Below are positions 9,084 to 17,564 of a stretch of 64,000 nucleotides of DNA, one piece after another (positions within the stretch are counted from its first letter, which is position 1; every line of letters begins with the position of its first letter). The translations under genes were made by a program, and so were the position numbers. The notes under the pieces are model-generated. The model was not told where the DNA came from. It searched no databases and saw only the letters and a program-made list of their open reading frames with translations. The stretch is from the NCBI RefSeq assembly GCF_963667405.1, contig NZ_OY763408.1, positions 1,697,757 through 1,761,756 on the forward strand, in the 5' to 3' direction. The stretch comes from an uncultured Sphaerochaeta sp. (GTDB taxonomy: Bacteria; Spirochaetota; Spirochaetia; Sphaerochaetales; Sphaerochaetaceae).

Positions 9084-10174
9084 CCTATAACCCCCCTGAT
9101 GTATGCTTCATCGTACCCGTAGTATTTACCGTTGAGAATAGCCTTGATCATCGAACTCTCCTCCTTGTTGAGGAAGAAGTAGGACAAGGCAAGGGCAATG
9201 GTGAAAGGATCGGAACTCAGCATCTTGTGGTACAAGGCATGCCTTTTTTTCTCCAGATAGTCCTCAATCTTAAGATTTTCGAGGACGCTGGTCTCTTCAA
9301 TATGAATACTGCCACGCTGGACCAGTTGCTGGTCCTGCTCAAGCCCACCCGCAAAGCGATTGATCAGTGCTACCGGATCGCGATCAGAAGCGGATGTCTG
9401 GATATACCGTTCAGTCTCCTTGCTCGTCGCCACCTTTCCCCAGGGAAGTACGAGGGACCGCAGGGCATCCCCTTCCATCTGGTGATACCACCCGTAACGG
9501 GCCAAGGTGAGAAGGTTTTTCAGATCAACTTCCACCGAGAATATGGTGGAGGCAACTTCACGATCCTGCCGGCCCAACGTCTCGAGGGCAGTACGCAAGT
9601 GTTCATACCAAAGCAAATCAAGTTTGCTCTCCAAGGAGAACAAACCATCCTTCTCAAGATCCTGCTCGGAATACTGGGCAAGGACGGGTTCGTAGGGACT
9701 CTGATGCACTGATTTGAGGACTGCATCCCAGCTGGTTGCATTGACCAAGGCAGTCCAATCGATTGCATTGAGAATGGGACTCTTGTACAAATATCCACTG
9801 CGAAAGCGAATGGGTCTTCCGCGTACGATACTGCTGTACCACAGTCGTATTGAGTTTTTCAGGTTGTCAACCTCGATCTTTCCCAAGAGGTGACGTACGA
9901 AGGTAGCGCTTTTCCCTTCCAAATAGGAAGCAACTTCGCGATACATCGCCACTTCCATCTCCAGCAGCACGAATTCCATCTGCTGCAGGTCTCCGGTCTG
10001 ATCGTACACCTCGGCCAAAGCATGGTAGGGACTGTCTCGCAACACAGCAACCGCTTCCACCAAGGAAGAAGCTTTCAGAAGGTCCTCAATGATGCGACTT
10101 TGGCGCATCAAACCAATCTTTGCCCGGAGCTTGGCATTGATGAATCCGTATACGGAAACAGGGTCTTTACTCAT
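9080..10174 (-). CDS. atpC: V-type ATP synthase subunit C
   Basis: A 364-residue funnel subunit (homologue of eukaryotic d) that sits on the K ring and holds the central stalk. The opening SVYGFINAKLRAKIGLMR and the closing KAILNGKYYGYDEAYIRGV are characteristic of the family (V-ATPase C/d, archaeal C). The start at 10174 gives ATGA overlap with the preceding G/H gene; an earlier in-frame ATG would reach well into that gene. The stop overlaps the I start in the same way. Confidence 0.92.
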   Translation of the reverse strand: MSKDPVSVYGFINAKLRAKIGLMRQSRIIEDLLKASSLVEAVAVLRDSPYHALAEVYDQTGDLQQMEFVLLEMEVAMYREVASYLEGKSATFVRHLLGKIEVDNLKNSIRLWYSSIVRGRPIRFRSGYLYKSPILNAIDWTALVNATSWDAVLKSVHQSPYEPVLAQYSEQDLEKDGLFSLESKLDLLWYEHLRTALETLGRQDREVASTIFSVEVDLKNLLTLARYGWYHQMEGDALRSLVLPWGKVATSKETERYIQTSASDRDPVALINRFAGGLEQDQQLVQRGSIHIEETSVLENLKIEDYLEKKRHALYHKMLSSDPFTIALALSYFFLNKEESSMIKAILNGKYYGYDEAYIRGVIG

Positions 10175-10500
10175 TGAGCATCTACAAATGAATCCAGATC
10201 GGTAGCACACACCTTCTCAACGATGGTTTTGGAAATCCGATCCAATTCAGCGTCTGTCAAACTAGAAGAGATATGCAAACTTGCCTCAAACTCCTGCAGC
10301 TCAGCTTCGGCATCTGCCTCCGCTTGGAGAATCTGGGCATGACTGTGGTCCCTCTCTGCTTTCATTGCTGAGCGGATATATGCATTCGCTTTGGTCTGGG
10401 CGTCGGAAATAGCATCTCTGGCTGTACGTTCGGCGTCTCTTACGATCTTTTGCGCTCTATCCTCAACTGTTAATACTTCGTTGATTATATCGCTACGCAC
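10171..10500 (-). CDS. V-type ATP synthase subunit G/H (peripheral stalk)
   Basis: A 109-residue, highly charged, almost entirely helical protein with repeats of Ala, Glu, Lys and Arg (DRAQKIVRDAERTARDAISD), as in the G/H subunit that pairs with E. It is the first gene of the operon. The start codon is GTG, with AAGGAAG about 8 bases upstream. The family is weakly conserved in sequence, so the call rests on composition, length and position. Confidence 0.8.
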   Translation of the reverse strand: MRSDIINEVLTVEDRAQKIVRDAERTARDAISDAQTKANAYIRSAMKAERDHSHAQILQAEADAEAELQEFEASLHISSSLTDAELDRISKTIVEKVCATDLDSFVDAQ

Positions 10501-10540
10501 GGTTTTACTTCCTTGTGTGGTTTCGCGTACTCGCGTTCCT

Positions 10541-10569
10541 ATACTCTACCTTTTGCCATTGAGTGTCAA
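10541..10569 (-). promoter_or_regulatory. Predicted promoter of the V-ATPase operon
   Basis: Minus strand: a perfect -35 TTGACA (10569-10564), a 17-base spacer and GAGTAT (10546-10541) as -10. It lies in the gap between the usher gene stop and the GTG start of subunit G/H. Confidence 0.55.
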
Positions 10570-10577
10570 GCAAGGTT

Positions 10578-13500
10578 CTAGGGAGCTGCGGTGAATACCT
10601 GGGTCGCCGTAGGATCGTACGCATCGTCGTCAACCATGGCATCAAAAGCCTGTTCATCGAAGGCGAAATCATCCTGGCTGACAAACTCTTCATCAAACTC
10701 CTCAAAGTTGAAATCACTCTCATCAAATGCTGGGAAGATGATGCTCCAGAAGGTCTCCTCATCGATTTGGTCAATGATTTCCAGACTCACCTGTGCATCA
10801 TATCCAGTGGCAAGATCGGTACCGAACACATCTTCTTCCTGTTCCACTTGCAAACCGGTCTGTGCATCCTGTACCACGATGCGCTGCTCAAACGCCGGAT
10901 CGGCAACCCAGAAATCCTCCAGGAGCAGCACACGATCGAGACCAATCTTCTCCGCATCAAAATCAGGTACGGTAAAGCGAACGGCATACCAGAGATCATC
11001 GACCTTGAGATCAAAGAGATAGGTGCCGCTCTTCACCTCACTGAGAATGAAGCGGCCTTCCTGATCGGTGAAGAGGTAGAGAGAATCATCACGAACAAGC
11101 TCCTCGCCCGTCTCTGCCTGTTGCACGCGATACACCGGTGATGAGTACTGGATGTAGGGGCTTCCATCGACCATCAGCAACACAGCACTCACCGTGAATG
11201 AAGGTTCAACATCCAAGCGTGCAACAAAAGACTGACGGCTTCTTGGCGTCATCTCATAGACAAAAGAAGATCCCGTTGAATACTCAGTCGGGCCACTGCT
11301 GAAGACCACCACACTATTCTTGGTATTTGCTGAGATGCTGTTGTACAGGGCACTGCCCAGTGGGCGGGGAAGAGAGGAAGGGGCACTGTCCAGACTTCTG
11401 GCCACCGTTACTTGGCTCTTCTTCAGTTCTCCGGTTGGTTTCACAAGCAAAAAGGAATCATTGACGGATTTTCCGATGGCAAACGCCCCATCCGCGTACG
11501 CAAAGGAGGTGTTTGCTGTGAACGTGGTTGCCATGTTCTGGTATGAATTGCTTATCTGTTGCCGGATGGAGAAGGAAGAGAGCTTGCCGCTATGAGACCA
11601 AGAGGTATTCAGCGCATGATTCTTCGGGTCATCATACTTGAATGAGCTGAGGGCAAAACTGAGGTTGTCATTGGTGGACGGCTTCCAGTTCACCCCAAGG
11701 GAACTGGTGGCCGTACCATCGAAGAAGGGAGTACCACTTTGCAAGCTTGTTGAGGTATTGGCACTCAAACGCGGGCTGAATGAGTAACTGCCGCTGATCT
11801 GAGCAGACATGGTAGGATTCAGCCAGGTTGTGGAAGCCGCATTCGCGGTGATGGATCCGCTGATCGAAAGACCTCTGAATGGGGAGAATCCACTTGCAAA
11901 GGAGAGACTCCAGCTGGGATTGGATTGCGCGGTGTTGAAGATGGTGTTGGCCGAAACGGTGTAGCGTATCTTCTCTGTGAAGCTGCCGGAGTATGAGAGA
12001 TTGGCTGTCGTGACCGAGGCGTATGCTGCTGTGGAGGTACGGGCAGGAACCGAGTGGCTGAGGGTGGTGCTCACCGTACCAAAGGAACTGCCGGGTCTTC
12101 CGCTTAGACGATGACTGAGACTGCCTGAGAACGAGGGGGTGCTCATGCTCTCATCCATACCCAGGCTCACTTGCAACTGGGATGTTCCCAGCAATGTGGC
12201 AAGGACTCCATTGAACGTACCACTGAAATACCCGGGAGAGAGGGCAAGTTCGGTAGTGAACGTAAAGGTATCTGTCAGCCCGGTCTGTTGGAAATAGGTC
12301 GTAGTGAACTTATCGGGATAATAGGAGAGGAATTGGTTGTCCAGCCAAGGAATGTTGATCGGGGCCGAGGCTGTGGTGGACTTGACCCTCGGCACGCTGA
12401 ATCCGAAGCCATAGAGGCTGTCTCCCTTGCCCAGAAGCCGATAGTCATACCCCATATCGACATAGTCAACCTGAACATCATCAGGATGTGCATCCGGGAT
12501 GATGGTGATCTTGACCTGGTTAGCGCCCTGGGTAAAGATGAAATCCCTCAAGCGGTAAGTTCCTGCTTGGAACTTGCGGTCAAAGACCTTCTCCCCGTTC
12601 ATCTCAATCTGAACGGTGGAGGGTTCCACCAGCACGATGCGGTATTCGAACTGGTTTCCCTTTGCAGATCCCGTGCCGTAGGCATAGTTCTTCTCAAAAC
12701 TGAACCCGACATTCGTGGACGTTCCGATGGTGTTGTTGAGGTTGGTCCCGACATGTCCGAAACTCAGTCGGTGGTTCGACTCCACGAAATCATAGAACCC
12801 GCTCCAGGACCCGGGCGTAAAGATCGGCTCACGCGAGGAGAGGGAGAAATAGAAATTCAAGCCTATGCCCAACAGGGAAGCCCGATTGGAGACGGACAAG
12901 GAGAGCAACTTGTTGGTGAGAGCAGAGAAATCGGACGGATAGTCAAGCAAGGCATAGAAGCTGAGAGAACTCGCCAAAGCAAATTTGGCCGGCTTGAGGA
13001 CGATGGCACCCGATAGGCCATACTGCTCCCTGCGGTTGATGGTGGACGAGGAGATGCTGACGGTACGTTCAGGCATGTCCTCAATGCTGAAGGAGAGATG
13101 AATGGAGAATTCGATGGCATCATAATATGCTTCCACTCCCCGTTCATTGAGTTGCTCAATCGTCAAGGAGATGGCTCCATCGCCGAATATCCTGGATTTC
13201 GCCTCCTCTGTGAGGTAGGGATTCACGTACAAGGACAGCTCGGCCGTATTCACCAAGCGGCTCTCTCCAAGGAATTCCACTTCAATATCCCCTACCACCT
13301 CATCGTTCACAAAGAGCTTCAGATAGTAGAATCCATCCTCAAACGCAATGTTCTGGTCTTGCCCGACGACGAAAAAGTCCGCCCAGAAATCTTCATCCGG
13401 TTCCTCTTGGCTAGGGGCAGGATAGAAAAGATCGTACTCCTCCTCGGTCAGTACCAAGGGTTCAAAGATGTATGGTGGTTCGGGAACGTAGGCCTTGCTC

Positions 13501-13889
13501 ACCGGCTCTGTGGCAAACACCGGCTTGCCCGGAACACGAGGAACACCTTTTGGTTCAATGCGTTTCTTGGCTGGGTCCGGAAGATTCGGGAAAGAAAGCA
13601 AATGGGCCAAGGGAGGCAATGGCTTGGGTTGGACCAGTTCCCGCTCAACAACAGGGCTTCCGGCAAAGACTGGAAGTCCTGGTATTCTGACGATGGGAAC
13701 AGAGGGTTCTTCGCCTTGAGTCGGTTGCTTTACAGGTGTTTTGACAACAGGAACCTGGAGGGGAATCAGGGAATCAGAAGTGGGCGCTGGTCTGGAAAAA
13801 CATGTATAGAGGAAGGCAGAAAGAAAGAGAGACATGAGCACAAGCAATAACACCAGGAACACTGCGTGTGCCAAACCTCTCTTATTCAT
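10578..13889 (-). CDS. Usher-like outer membrane protein with N-terminal anchor
   Basis: A 1103-residue protein. Residues 8-30 are a strong membrane segment. Residues ~35-165 are proline-rich with recurring VPG/LPVFAG elements. The rest is a long beta-rich body of the fimbrial usher type (PapC/FimD, COG3188): the stretch STVQIEMNGEKVFDRKFQAG followed by YRLRDF matches the usher plug/strand region, and a long Ser/Thr-rich beta-barrel-like part follows. A C-terminal carboxypeptidase-like beta domain (GRFILSEVKSGTYLF) and a very acidic tail end it. Ushers form the outer-membrane pore that assembles chaperone-delivered subunits. The PapD-like gene just upstream supports the call. The anchored, proline-rich N-terminus is unusual. 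Confidence 0.72.
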   Translation of the reverse strand: MNKRGLAHAVFLVLLLVLMSLFLSAFLYTCFSRPAPTSDSLIPLQVPVVKTPVKQPTQGEEPSVPIVRIPGLPVFAGSPVVERELVQPKPLPPLAHLLSFPNLPDPAKKRIEPKGVPRVPGKPVFATEPVSKAYVPEPPYIFEPLVLTEEEYDLFYPAPSQEEPDEDFWADFFVVGQDQNIAFEDGFYYLKLFVNDEVVGDIEVEFLGESRLVNTAELSLYVNPYLTEEAKSRIFGDGAISLTIEQLNERGVEAYYDAIEFSIHLSFSIEDMPERTVSISSSTINRREQYGLSGAIVLKPAKFALASSLSFYALLDYPSDFSALTNKLLSLSVSNRASLLGIGLNFYFSLSSREPIFTPGSWSGFYDFVESNHRLSFGHVGTNLNNTIGTSTNVGFSFEKNYAYGTGSAKGNQFEYRIVLVEPSTVQIEMNGEKVFDRKFQAGTYRLRDFIFTQGANQVKITIIPDAHPDDVQVDYVDMGYDYRLLGKGDSLYGFGFSVPRVKSTTASAPINIPWLDNQFLSYYPDKFTTTYFQQTGLTDTFTFTTELALSPGYFSGTFNGVLATLLGTSQLQVSLGMDESMSTPSFSGSLSHRLSGRPGSSFGTVSTTLSHSVPARTSTAAYASVTTANLSYSGSFTEKIRYTVSANTIFNTAQSNPSWSLSFASGFSPFRGLSISGSITANAASTTWLNPTMSAQISGSYSFSPRLSANTSTSLQSGTPFFDGTATSSLGVNWKPSTNDNLSFALSSFKYDDPKNHALNTSWSHSGKLSSFSIRQQISNSYQNMATTFTANTSFAYADGAFAIGKSVNDSFLLVKPTGELKKSQVTVARSLDSAPSSLPRPLGSALYNSISANTKNSVVVFSSGPTEYSTGSSFVYEMTPRSRQSFVARLDVEPSFTVSAVLLMVDGSPYIQYSSPVYRVQQAETGEELVRDDSLYLFTDQEGRFILSEVKSGTYLFDLKVDDLWYAVRFTVPDFDAEKIGLDRVLLLEDFWVADPAFEQRIVVQDAQTGLQVEQEEDVFGTDLATGYDAQVSLEIIDQIDEETFWSIIFPAFDESDFNFEEFDEEFVSQDDFAFDEQAFDAMVDDDAYDPTATQVFTAAP

Positions 13890-13928
13890 GTAAAAGCCCT
13901 TTCCTCAGGGGGAAGGAGAAACCTCCCC

Positions 13929-14693
13929 TTATTTCGTATACTTGATGGTGGCCTGATAGGTTACTCCGGAATTCCGTGAAAGACCTTCCGGCCAAGGAAC
14001 CTGCTTGGTAACTGTTTTCTTAGCCAAAATGTTCATGCCATCTATGCCAGCAAGCGCTTCAGGTCCCTGCAACACCACGGTATTGCCTTTACTGTCCTTG
14101 ACTTCCACAACGGCCGAAATCAGCAATTGGTGTACAGTTCCCAAATTGGCCAAGGTCAATGAAAGCGCAGGACTGCCATCTTCCATGCTTGAGGCGGCGA
14201 CACTTCTTATCCCGACATTCTCAATGACACGCGAAGGCATTACATAGAGGCTGGTAGTATAGATATAGAGGAAATTGAACATCCCCTTGTCAGTGCTTGC
14301 TTTTCCTTGAGAATACGGAATCTGTTCAGCTTTCAGTCTGAAAGAAAGTTCGTTGGTTACGGTTCTTGGTCCACGATATTGGACACGCACCACCCAGCTG
14401 CTCTGCGGAGGCACTACCAGTTTGTTGGGAACAATGGAGAAATATGCATCGGCAGGAGTGTTGACCTCATTGCCCTGTGCATCCTGATCTCGAATCAGAG
14501 CCGAGATGCTGATTGCAATGGAATCATTGCTGTCATTGACAATTGTGTAGGTTTTGGTACTCTCAGCACCAGTCGGTTGAAAAGATTGTTCCAACGGGGA
14601 AAATTGATAGGCAGCTACTGAGGAGAGCGCGATAAGGCCAACCACCAAAGTCAGTATTACTTTCCTCATTGTCCCAGACAAGCATTGGTTCAT
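13929..14693 (-). CDS. PapD-like periplasmic pilus chaperone
   Basis: About 254 residues with a signal peptide (RKVILTLVVGLIALSSVAA). The mature part has the Ig-like pattern of pilus chaperones: YQFSPLEQSFQPTGAESTKT, then KLVVPPQSSWVVRVQYRG, which resembles the chaperone segment that contacts subunits, and a Tyr/Ser-rich second domain. It would escort subunits to the usher encoded 39 bases downstream. I prefer the ATG at 14693 (GAGAG 6 bases before it); 14669 is an alternative start that leaves a cleaner signal peptide. No pilin-like gene is seen beside it. Confidence 0.75.
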   Translation of the reverse strand: MNQCLSGTMRKVILTLVVGLIALSSVAAYQFSPLEQSFQPTGAESTKTYTIVNDSNDSIAISISALIRDQDAQGNEVNTPADAYFSIVPNKLVVPPQSSWVVRVQYRGPRTVTNELSFRLKAEQIPYSQGKASTDKGMFNFLYIYTTSLYVMPSRVIENVGIRSVAASSMEDGSPALSLTLANLGTVHQLLISAVVEVKDSKGNTVVLQGPEALAGIDGMNILAKKTVTKQVPWPEGLSRNSGVTYQATIKYTK

Positions 14694-14783
14694 AAGCAAC
14701 TCTCTTTCTTGAACAGCATTTGTGATAGTGTACGTCATCGAATAGGATTCATCAAGACCGTAATCTTGATACAAATGTGAGAA

Positions 14784-15353
14784 TCAATGGGATAAAGCCA
14801 TGCGTTTCAATGCTGAATCAAAGGTTCCTTTCAATAATGGGGAAAATTTCAGCACAATTTCGTTACAGCTACCCGGCAATCCATCCTGTACCCAATCCAA
14901 CATGTGGCCCACAAACGCATGCTTATAGAACCCGATCAGGAAATCCAAGTCATCGCTTGTTGCCCCAAAATCCTTCGCGCGTTTCTCCAATGTAGCGTAA
15001 AGCAGCTTCGAAATCTCCCTGCACAGGTAACGATCGAGCAGCTCACGGCCAAGACTATGATAGATATTGACGATCATCTCTCTGTTTTCCAGGAGGTAGA
15101 AGCAAAGGTTCTGAACAGCTGTCTGGCCATCGTCTGATACCGTTGCATTCGGATAGGCGCGGGAGAACTCATTTCCCTCGTTGATGAACATCCAATCCAA
15201 CAAGTCATATATATCACGAAAATGATAGTAGAAGGTCTGTCGATTCACACCGCAGCGTGCAACGATCTCCTTCACAGTAATCTTGTCCAAGGTCTTGTCA
15301 GCCATCAATTGCTTCAAGGACTGAGCAAGTGCCGACTTTGTCATCTGAGCCAT
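14784..15353 (-). CDS. TetR/AcrR family regulator (DhaS-like C-terminus)
   Basis: A 189-residue repressor. The helix-turn-helix is near residues 25-48 (TVKEIVARCGVNRQTFYYHF), a classic TetR motif. The C-terminal ligand domain resembles the group that includes the DhaS activator of dihydroxyacetone kinase. The gene lies 90 bases upstream of the chaperone start and on the same strand, so it may control the chaperone/usher pair and itself. GAGG stands about 7 bases before the ATG. A perfect inverted repeat lies just upstream. Confidence 0.85.
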   Translation of the reverse strand: MAQMTKSALAQSLKQLMADKTLDKITVKEIVARCGVNRQTFYYHFRDIYDLLDWMFINEGNEFSRAYPNATVSDDGQTAVQNLCFYLLENREMIVNIYHSLGRELLDRYLCREISKLLYATLEKRAKDFGATSDDLDFLIGFYKHAFVGHMLDWVQDGLPGSCNEIVLKFSPLLKGTFDSALKRMALSH

Positions 15354-15375
15354 GGGTATCCCTCACCTAGTTTAT

Positions 15376-15392
15376 CTGTACTATATGTACAG
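15376..15392. promoter_or_regulatory. Candidate TetR operator
   Basis: CTGTAC-TATAT-GTACAG is a perfect 6+5+6 inverted repeat 23 bases upstream of the TetR start codon, where an autoregulatory operator would be expected. Binding is inferred. Confidence 0.5.
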
Positions 15393-15540
15393 TAGTATAA
15401 TACTTCAAGGAGTATACATCCTAATAGAAATTTGTACTAACACTAATGGAAAAATCTTTCTTTGACTACCACCAAGTCATTTATTGACACAAGTAGGCTT
15501 CTATGCTAAGGTTCCTTCCTGTCGGGTAACCGGCACTTTT

Positions 15541-15614
15541 CGGGCTGTAGCGCAGGGGTTTAGCGTACATGTCTGGGGGACATGGGGTCGGCGGTTCAAA
15601 TCCGCCCAGCCCGA
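15541..15614 (+). tRNA. tRNA-Pro(GGG)
   Basis: A full cloverleaf: acceptor CGGGCTG pairs with CAGCCCG, the anticodon stem CATGT/ACATG encloses CTGGGGG (anticodon GGG), and the T arm carries GGTTCAAATCC. The CCA end is not encoded. TTGACA about 55 bases upstream (15484) is a likely -35. Confidence 0.95.
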
Positions 15615-15623
15615 TTTATTGGG

Positions 15624-15655
15624 GAGTTGCTGCATAAGCGACTCTCTTTTCTTTG
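15624..15655 (+). terminator. Terminator after tRNA-Pro
   Basis: GAGTTGC pairs with GCGACTC around a 7-base loop, followed by TCTTTTCTTT. Confidence 0.65.
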
Positions 15656-15777
15656 GCTCAAGAGCCCCTCCTTTTACCTTTTGAGAAAAATGTATAACAA
15701 TCTTCCCATAATTGAAGGCAAATCCCTTTTCTTCAGTTTCCTCGAAGCGTAGGATACGAACTGGAGAATCACGAGAG

Positions 15778-16182
15778 ATGAAACGCAGCATACATATCCT
15801 CATTGTTGTCCTTTGCACTCTGATACTTCTTGGCGTCGGTTTTTCCCTTGTGTTCAGACAGGTGGAAACAAATTTGCAGAATCTTGTGACGCTTTCCATT
15901 GCACCATCGGTGCCAGTATCCTTGGCGGACGGTCTCTACGAAGGCACGTATTCAACGTTTCCCGTAAAGGTTCGGGTACAGGTTCACGTGCTTGACCAGC
16001 GAATCCAGGCCATCTCGCTTTTGGAACACCGGAATGGGCAAGGAGAGCCTGCTGAAGCCATCCTGGAAACCATTGTTGAAGAACAGAGTCTGGCGGTAGA
16101 TACCATCAGTGGAGCAACCTACAGCAGTATTGTCATCCTGAAAGCCGTGGAGCAAGCACTGGCAAAGGCAGGCAACCCATGA
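15778..16182 (+). CDS. Membrane-anchored FMN-binding domain protein
   Basis: A 134-residue protein with one N-terminal membrane helix (residues 6-26) and a periplasmic FMN-binding domain (PF04205 type). The C-terminal motif DTISGATYSS contains the Thr to which FMN is covalently attached in related NqrC/RnfG proteins. No other Rnf/Nqr genes are nearby, so the electron donor and acceptor are unknown. The start at 15778 is favoured by GAGAG/GGAG just upstream. The stop overlaps the next gene by 4 bases, so the two are coupled. Confidence 0.82.
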   Translation: MKRSIHILIVVLCTLILLGVGFSLVFRQVETNLQNLVTLSIAPSVPVSLADGLYEGTYSTFPVKVRVQVHVLDQRIQAISLLEHRNGQGEPAEAILETIVEEQSLAVDTISGATYSSIVILKAVEQALAKAGNP

Positions 16183-16595
16183 AACTGATCCGTTGGATTG
16201 TCATTGGATCACACATCCTTCTCAGCATCGGGGCCCTGGCAGCAGGGTATGCCTGCATGCAAGAACCTCTCGGACCAATAGGGGCTCCGATTACGCTTCT
16301 GGAAGGATCGGTCTTCCTGTCATTCTTCCTGCCCGGTTTCTTTCTGTTTGCCATTGTCGGCATCGGCAACTTGGTGTGCTCCATCCTGTTGTTCAGATTT
16401 CCCATCGTCGGGAAGCTGTGCAGCATGGGAATGGGAATCATCATGATGTCTTGGATCATCATCCAGTGCCTCATCATCAAGGAAATCGTCGCACTGCATG
16501 TGATAACCTTTGTGTTGGGCCTGCTGCAGCTAAGCTACTCCCTGACAGTGCTCATCAGAAATGGTGACGCCCGTTATCTGCTCTCAGAGCTCTGA
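16179..16595 (+). CDS. Four-helix membrane protein of unknown function
   Basis: A 138-residue, very hydrophobic protein with about four membrane segments (near residues 5-25, 45-68, 72-95, 103-124). No family is recognised. It starts inside the stop of the FMN-binding protein gene (ATGA), so the two are made together and it may be the membrane partner of that flavoprotein; this is inference. Confidence 0.75.
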   Translation: MKLIRWIVIGSHILLSIGALAAGYACMQEPLGPIGAPITLLEGSVFLSFFLPGFFLFAIVGIGNLVCSILLFRFPIVGKLCSMGMGIIMMSWIIIQCLIIKEIVALHVITFVLGLLQLSYSLTVLIRNGDARYLLSEL

Positions 16596-16602
16596 TTTCC
16601 GC

Positions 16603-16632
16603 TTGCCTGTCCTCAATGACGTTTGCTATAGT
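16603..16632 (+). promoter_or_regulatory. Predicted promoter, leaderless type
   Basis: TTGCCT (16603-16608), an 18-base spacer and TATAGT (16627-16632). The -10 ends 6 bases before the ATG at 16639, so transcription would start at or next to the start codon. Confidence 0.5.
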
Positions 16633-16638
16633 GGGTGC

Positions 16639-17532
16639 ATGAAAGCAACCAAGTCAACCATCATCGTGTTCTTCTTGGCCATCGTTCTCATCCTCGTCGG
16701 TGTAGACGCCTACTCCCCTGCATCGTTCTCCGCACTGCAGATGGTGAGCCTGTCAACAGTGCTCACGGCGCTTCTCTCCTTTGCCCTGTCCCTGCTTACC
16801 AACGATTACTCTTGGACAGACAGGCTTTGGAGCACCCTGCCGGTTGCCTATGCCTGGATGTATGCATACGCATCATCGTTCACTGCAGCCGCTCTTGTGG
16901 CAGCACTGCTCATCACCGTTTGGGGTGCACGCCTTACCTTCAACTTTGCACGACGAGGCGGGTATACCGGAGAGGAGGATTACCGCTGGAGCATTCTCAG
17001 GCAGCGAATAGGGAACCCACTTGCCTGGATCGTCTTCAATCTGCTCTTCATTGCAAGCTACCAGCAGTTCCTCTTCATTGCCTTCACCAGCCCACTCTCC
17101 CTGCTGACACATCCTGCATCTTCTGTATTCACTCCCATAAGCTTTGTCGCAATCGTACTCTTTTTCCTCTGTCTCGGCATTGAGACACTTGCCGACCAGC
17201 AGCAATACACATTCCAGCAAGCAAAACATCATCTTCTTGAACGCGACAATCGGTATTCCGAAGACTATGAGCGAGGATTCCGAACCTCTGGTTTGTTCAG
17301 GCGAAGCAGACACCCAAACTACTTCGGAGAGCTGGGTGTATGGTGGTCGATGTATCTTTTCTGTGCTTCCTTCCACACTTCCTTGCTGCATTTCACTCTG
17401 GCAGGGCCTCTCCTCTTGACCTTGCTGTTCATCGGTTCGACTGTTTTCACGGAGAGCATCACCGCTTCCAAATATCCTGAGTATGCCAAGTACCAGAAAC
17501 GTGTCCCTGCAATTCTCTTCAGATTCTGGTGA
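16639..17532 (+). CDS. DUF1295 family membrane protein (steroid 5-alpha-reductase-like)
   Basis: A 297-residue protein with about seven membrane segments and the C-terminal signature of the DUF1295/isoprenylcysteine methyltransferase-like group: SGLFRRSRHPNYFGELGVWW and a closing KYPEYAKYQKRVP. The family is related to integral-membrane reductases and methyltransferases that use NADPH or SAM; the substrate is unknown here. The ATG at 16639 is chosen because conserved sequence begins after it and the earlier in-frame start overlaps the previous gene. There is no ribosome site; the -10 lies directly before it. Confidence 0.85.
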   Translation: MKATKSTIIVFFLAIVLILVGVDAYSPASFSALQMVSLSTVLTALLSFALSLLTNDYSWTDRLWSTLPVAYAWMYAYASSFTAAALVAALLITVWGARLTFNFARRGGYTGEEDYRWSILRQRIGNPLAWIVFNLLFIASYQQFLFIAFTSPLSLLTHPASSVFTPISFVAIVLFFLCLGIETLADQQQYTFQQAKHHLLERDNRYSEDYERGFRTSGLFRRSRHPNYFGELGVWWSMYLFCASFHTSLLHFTLAGPLLLTLLFIGSTVFTESITASKYPEYAKYQKRVPAILFRFW

Positions 17533-17564
17533 TGGCATGCTAGGATGGGAGTACAGGAGTACAC

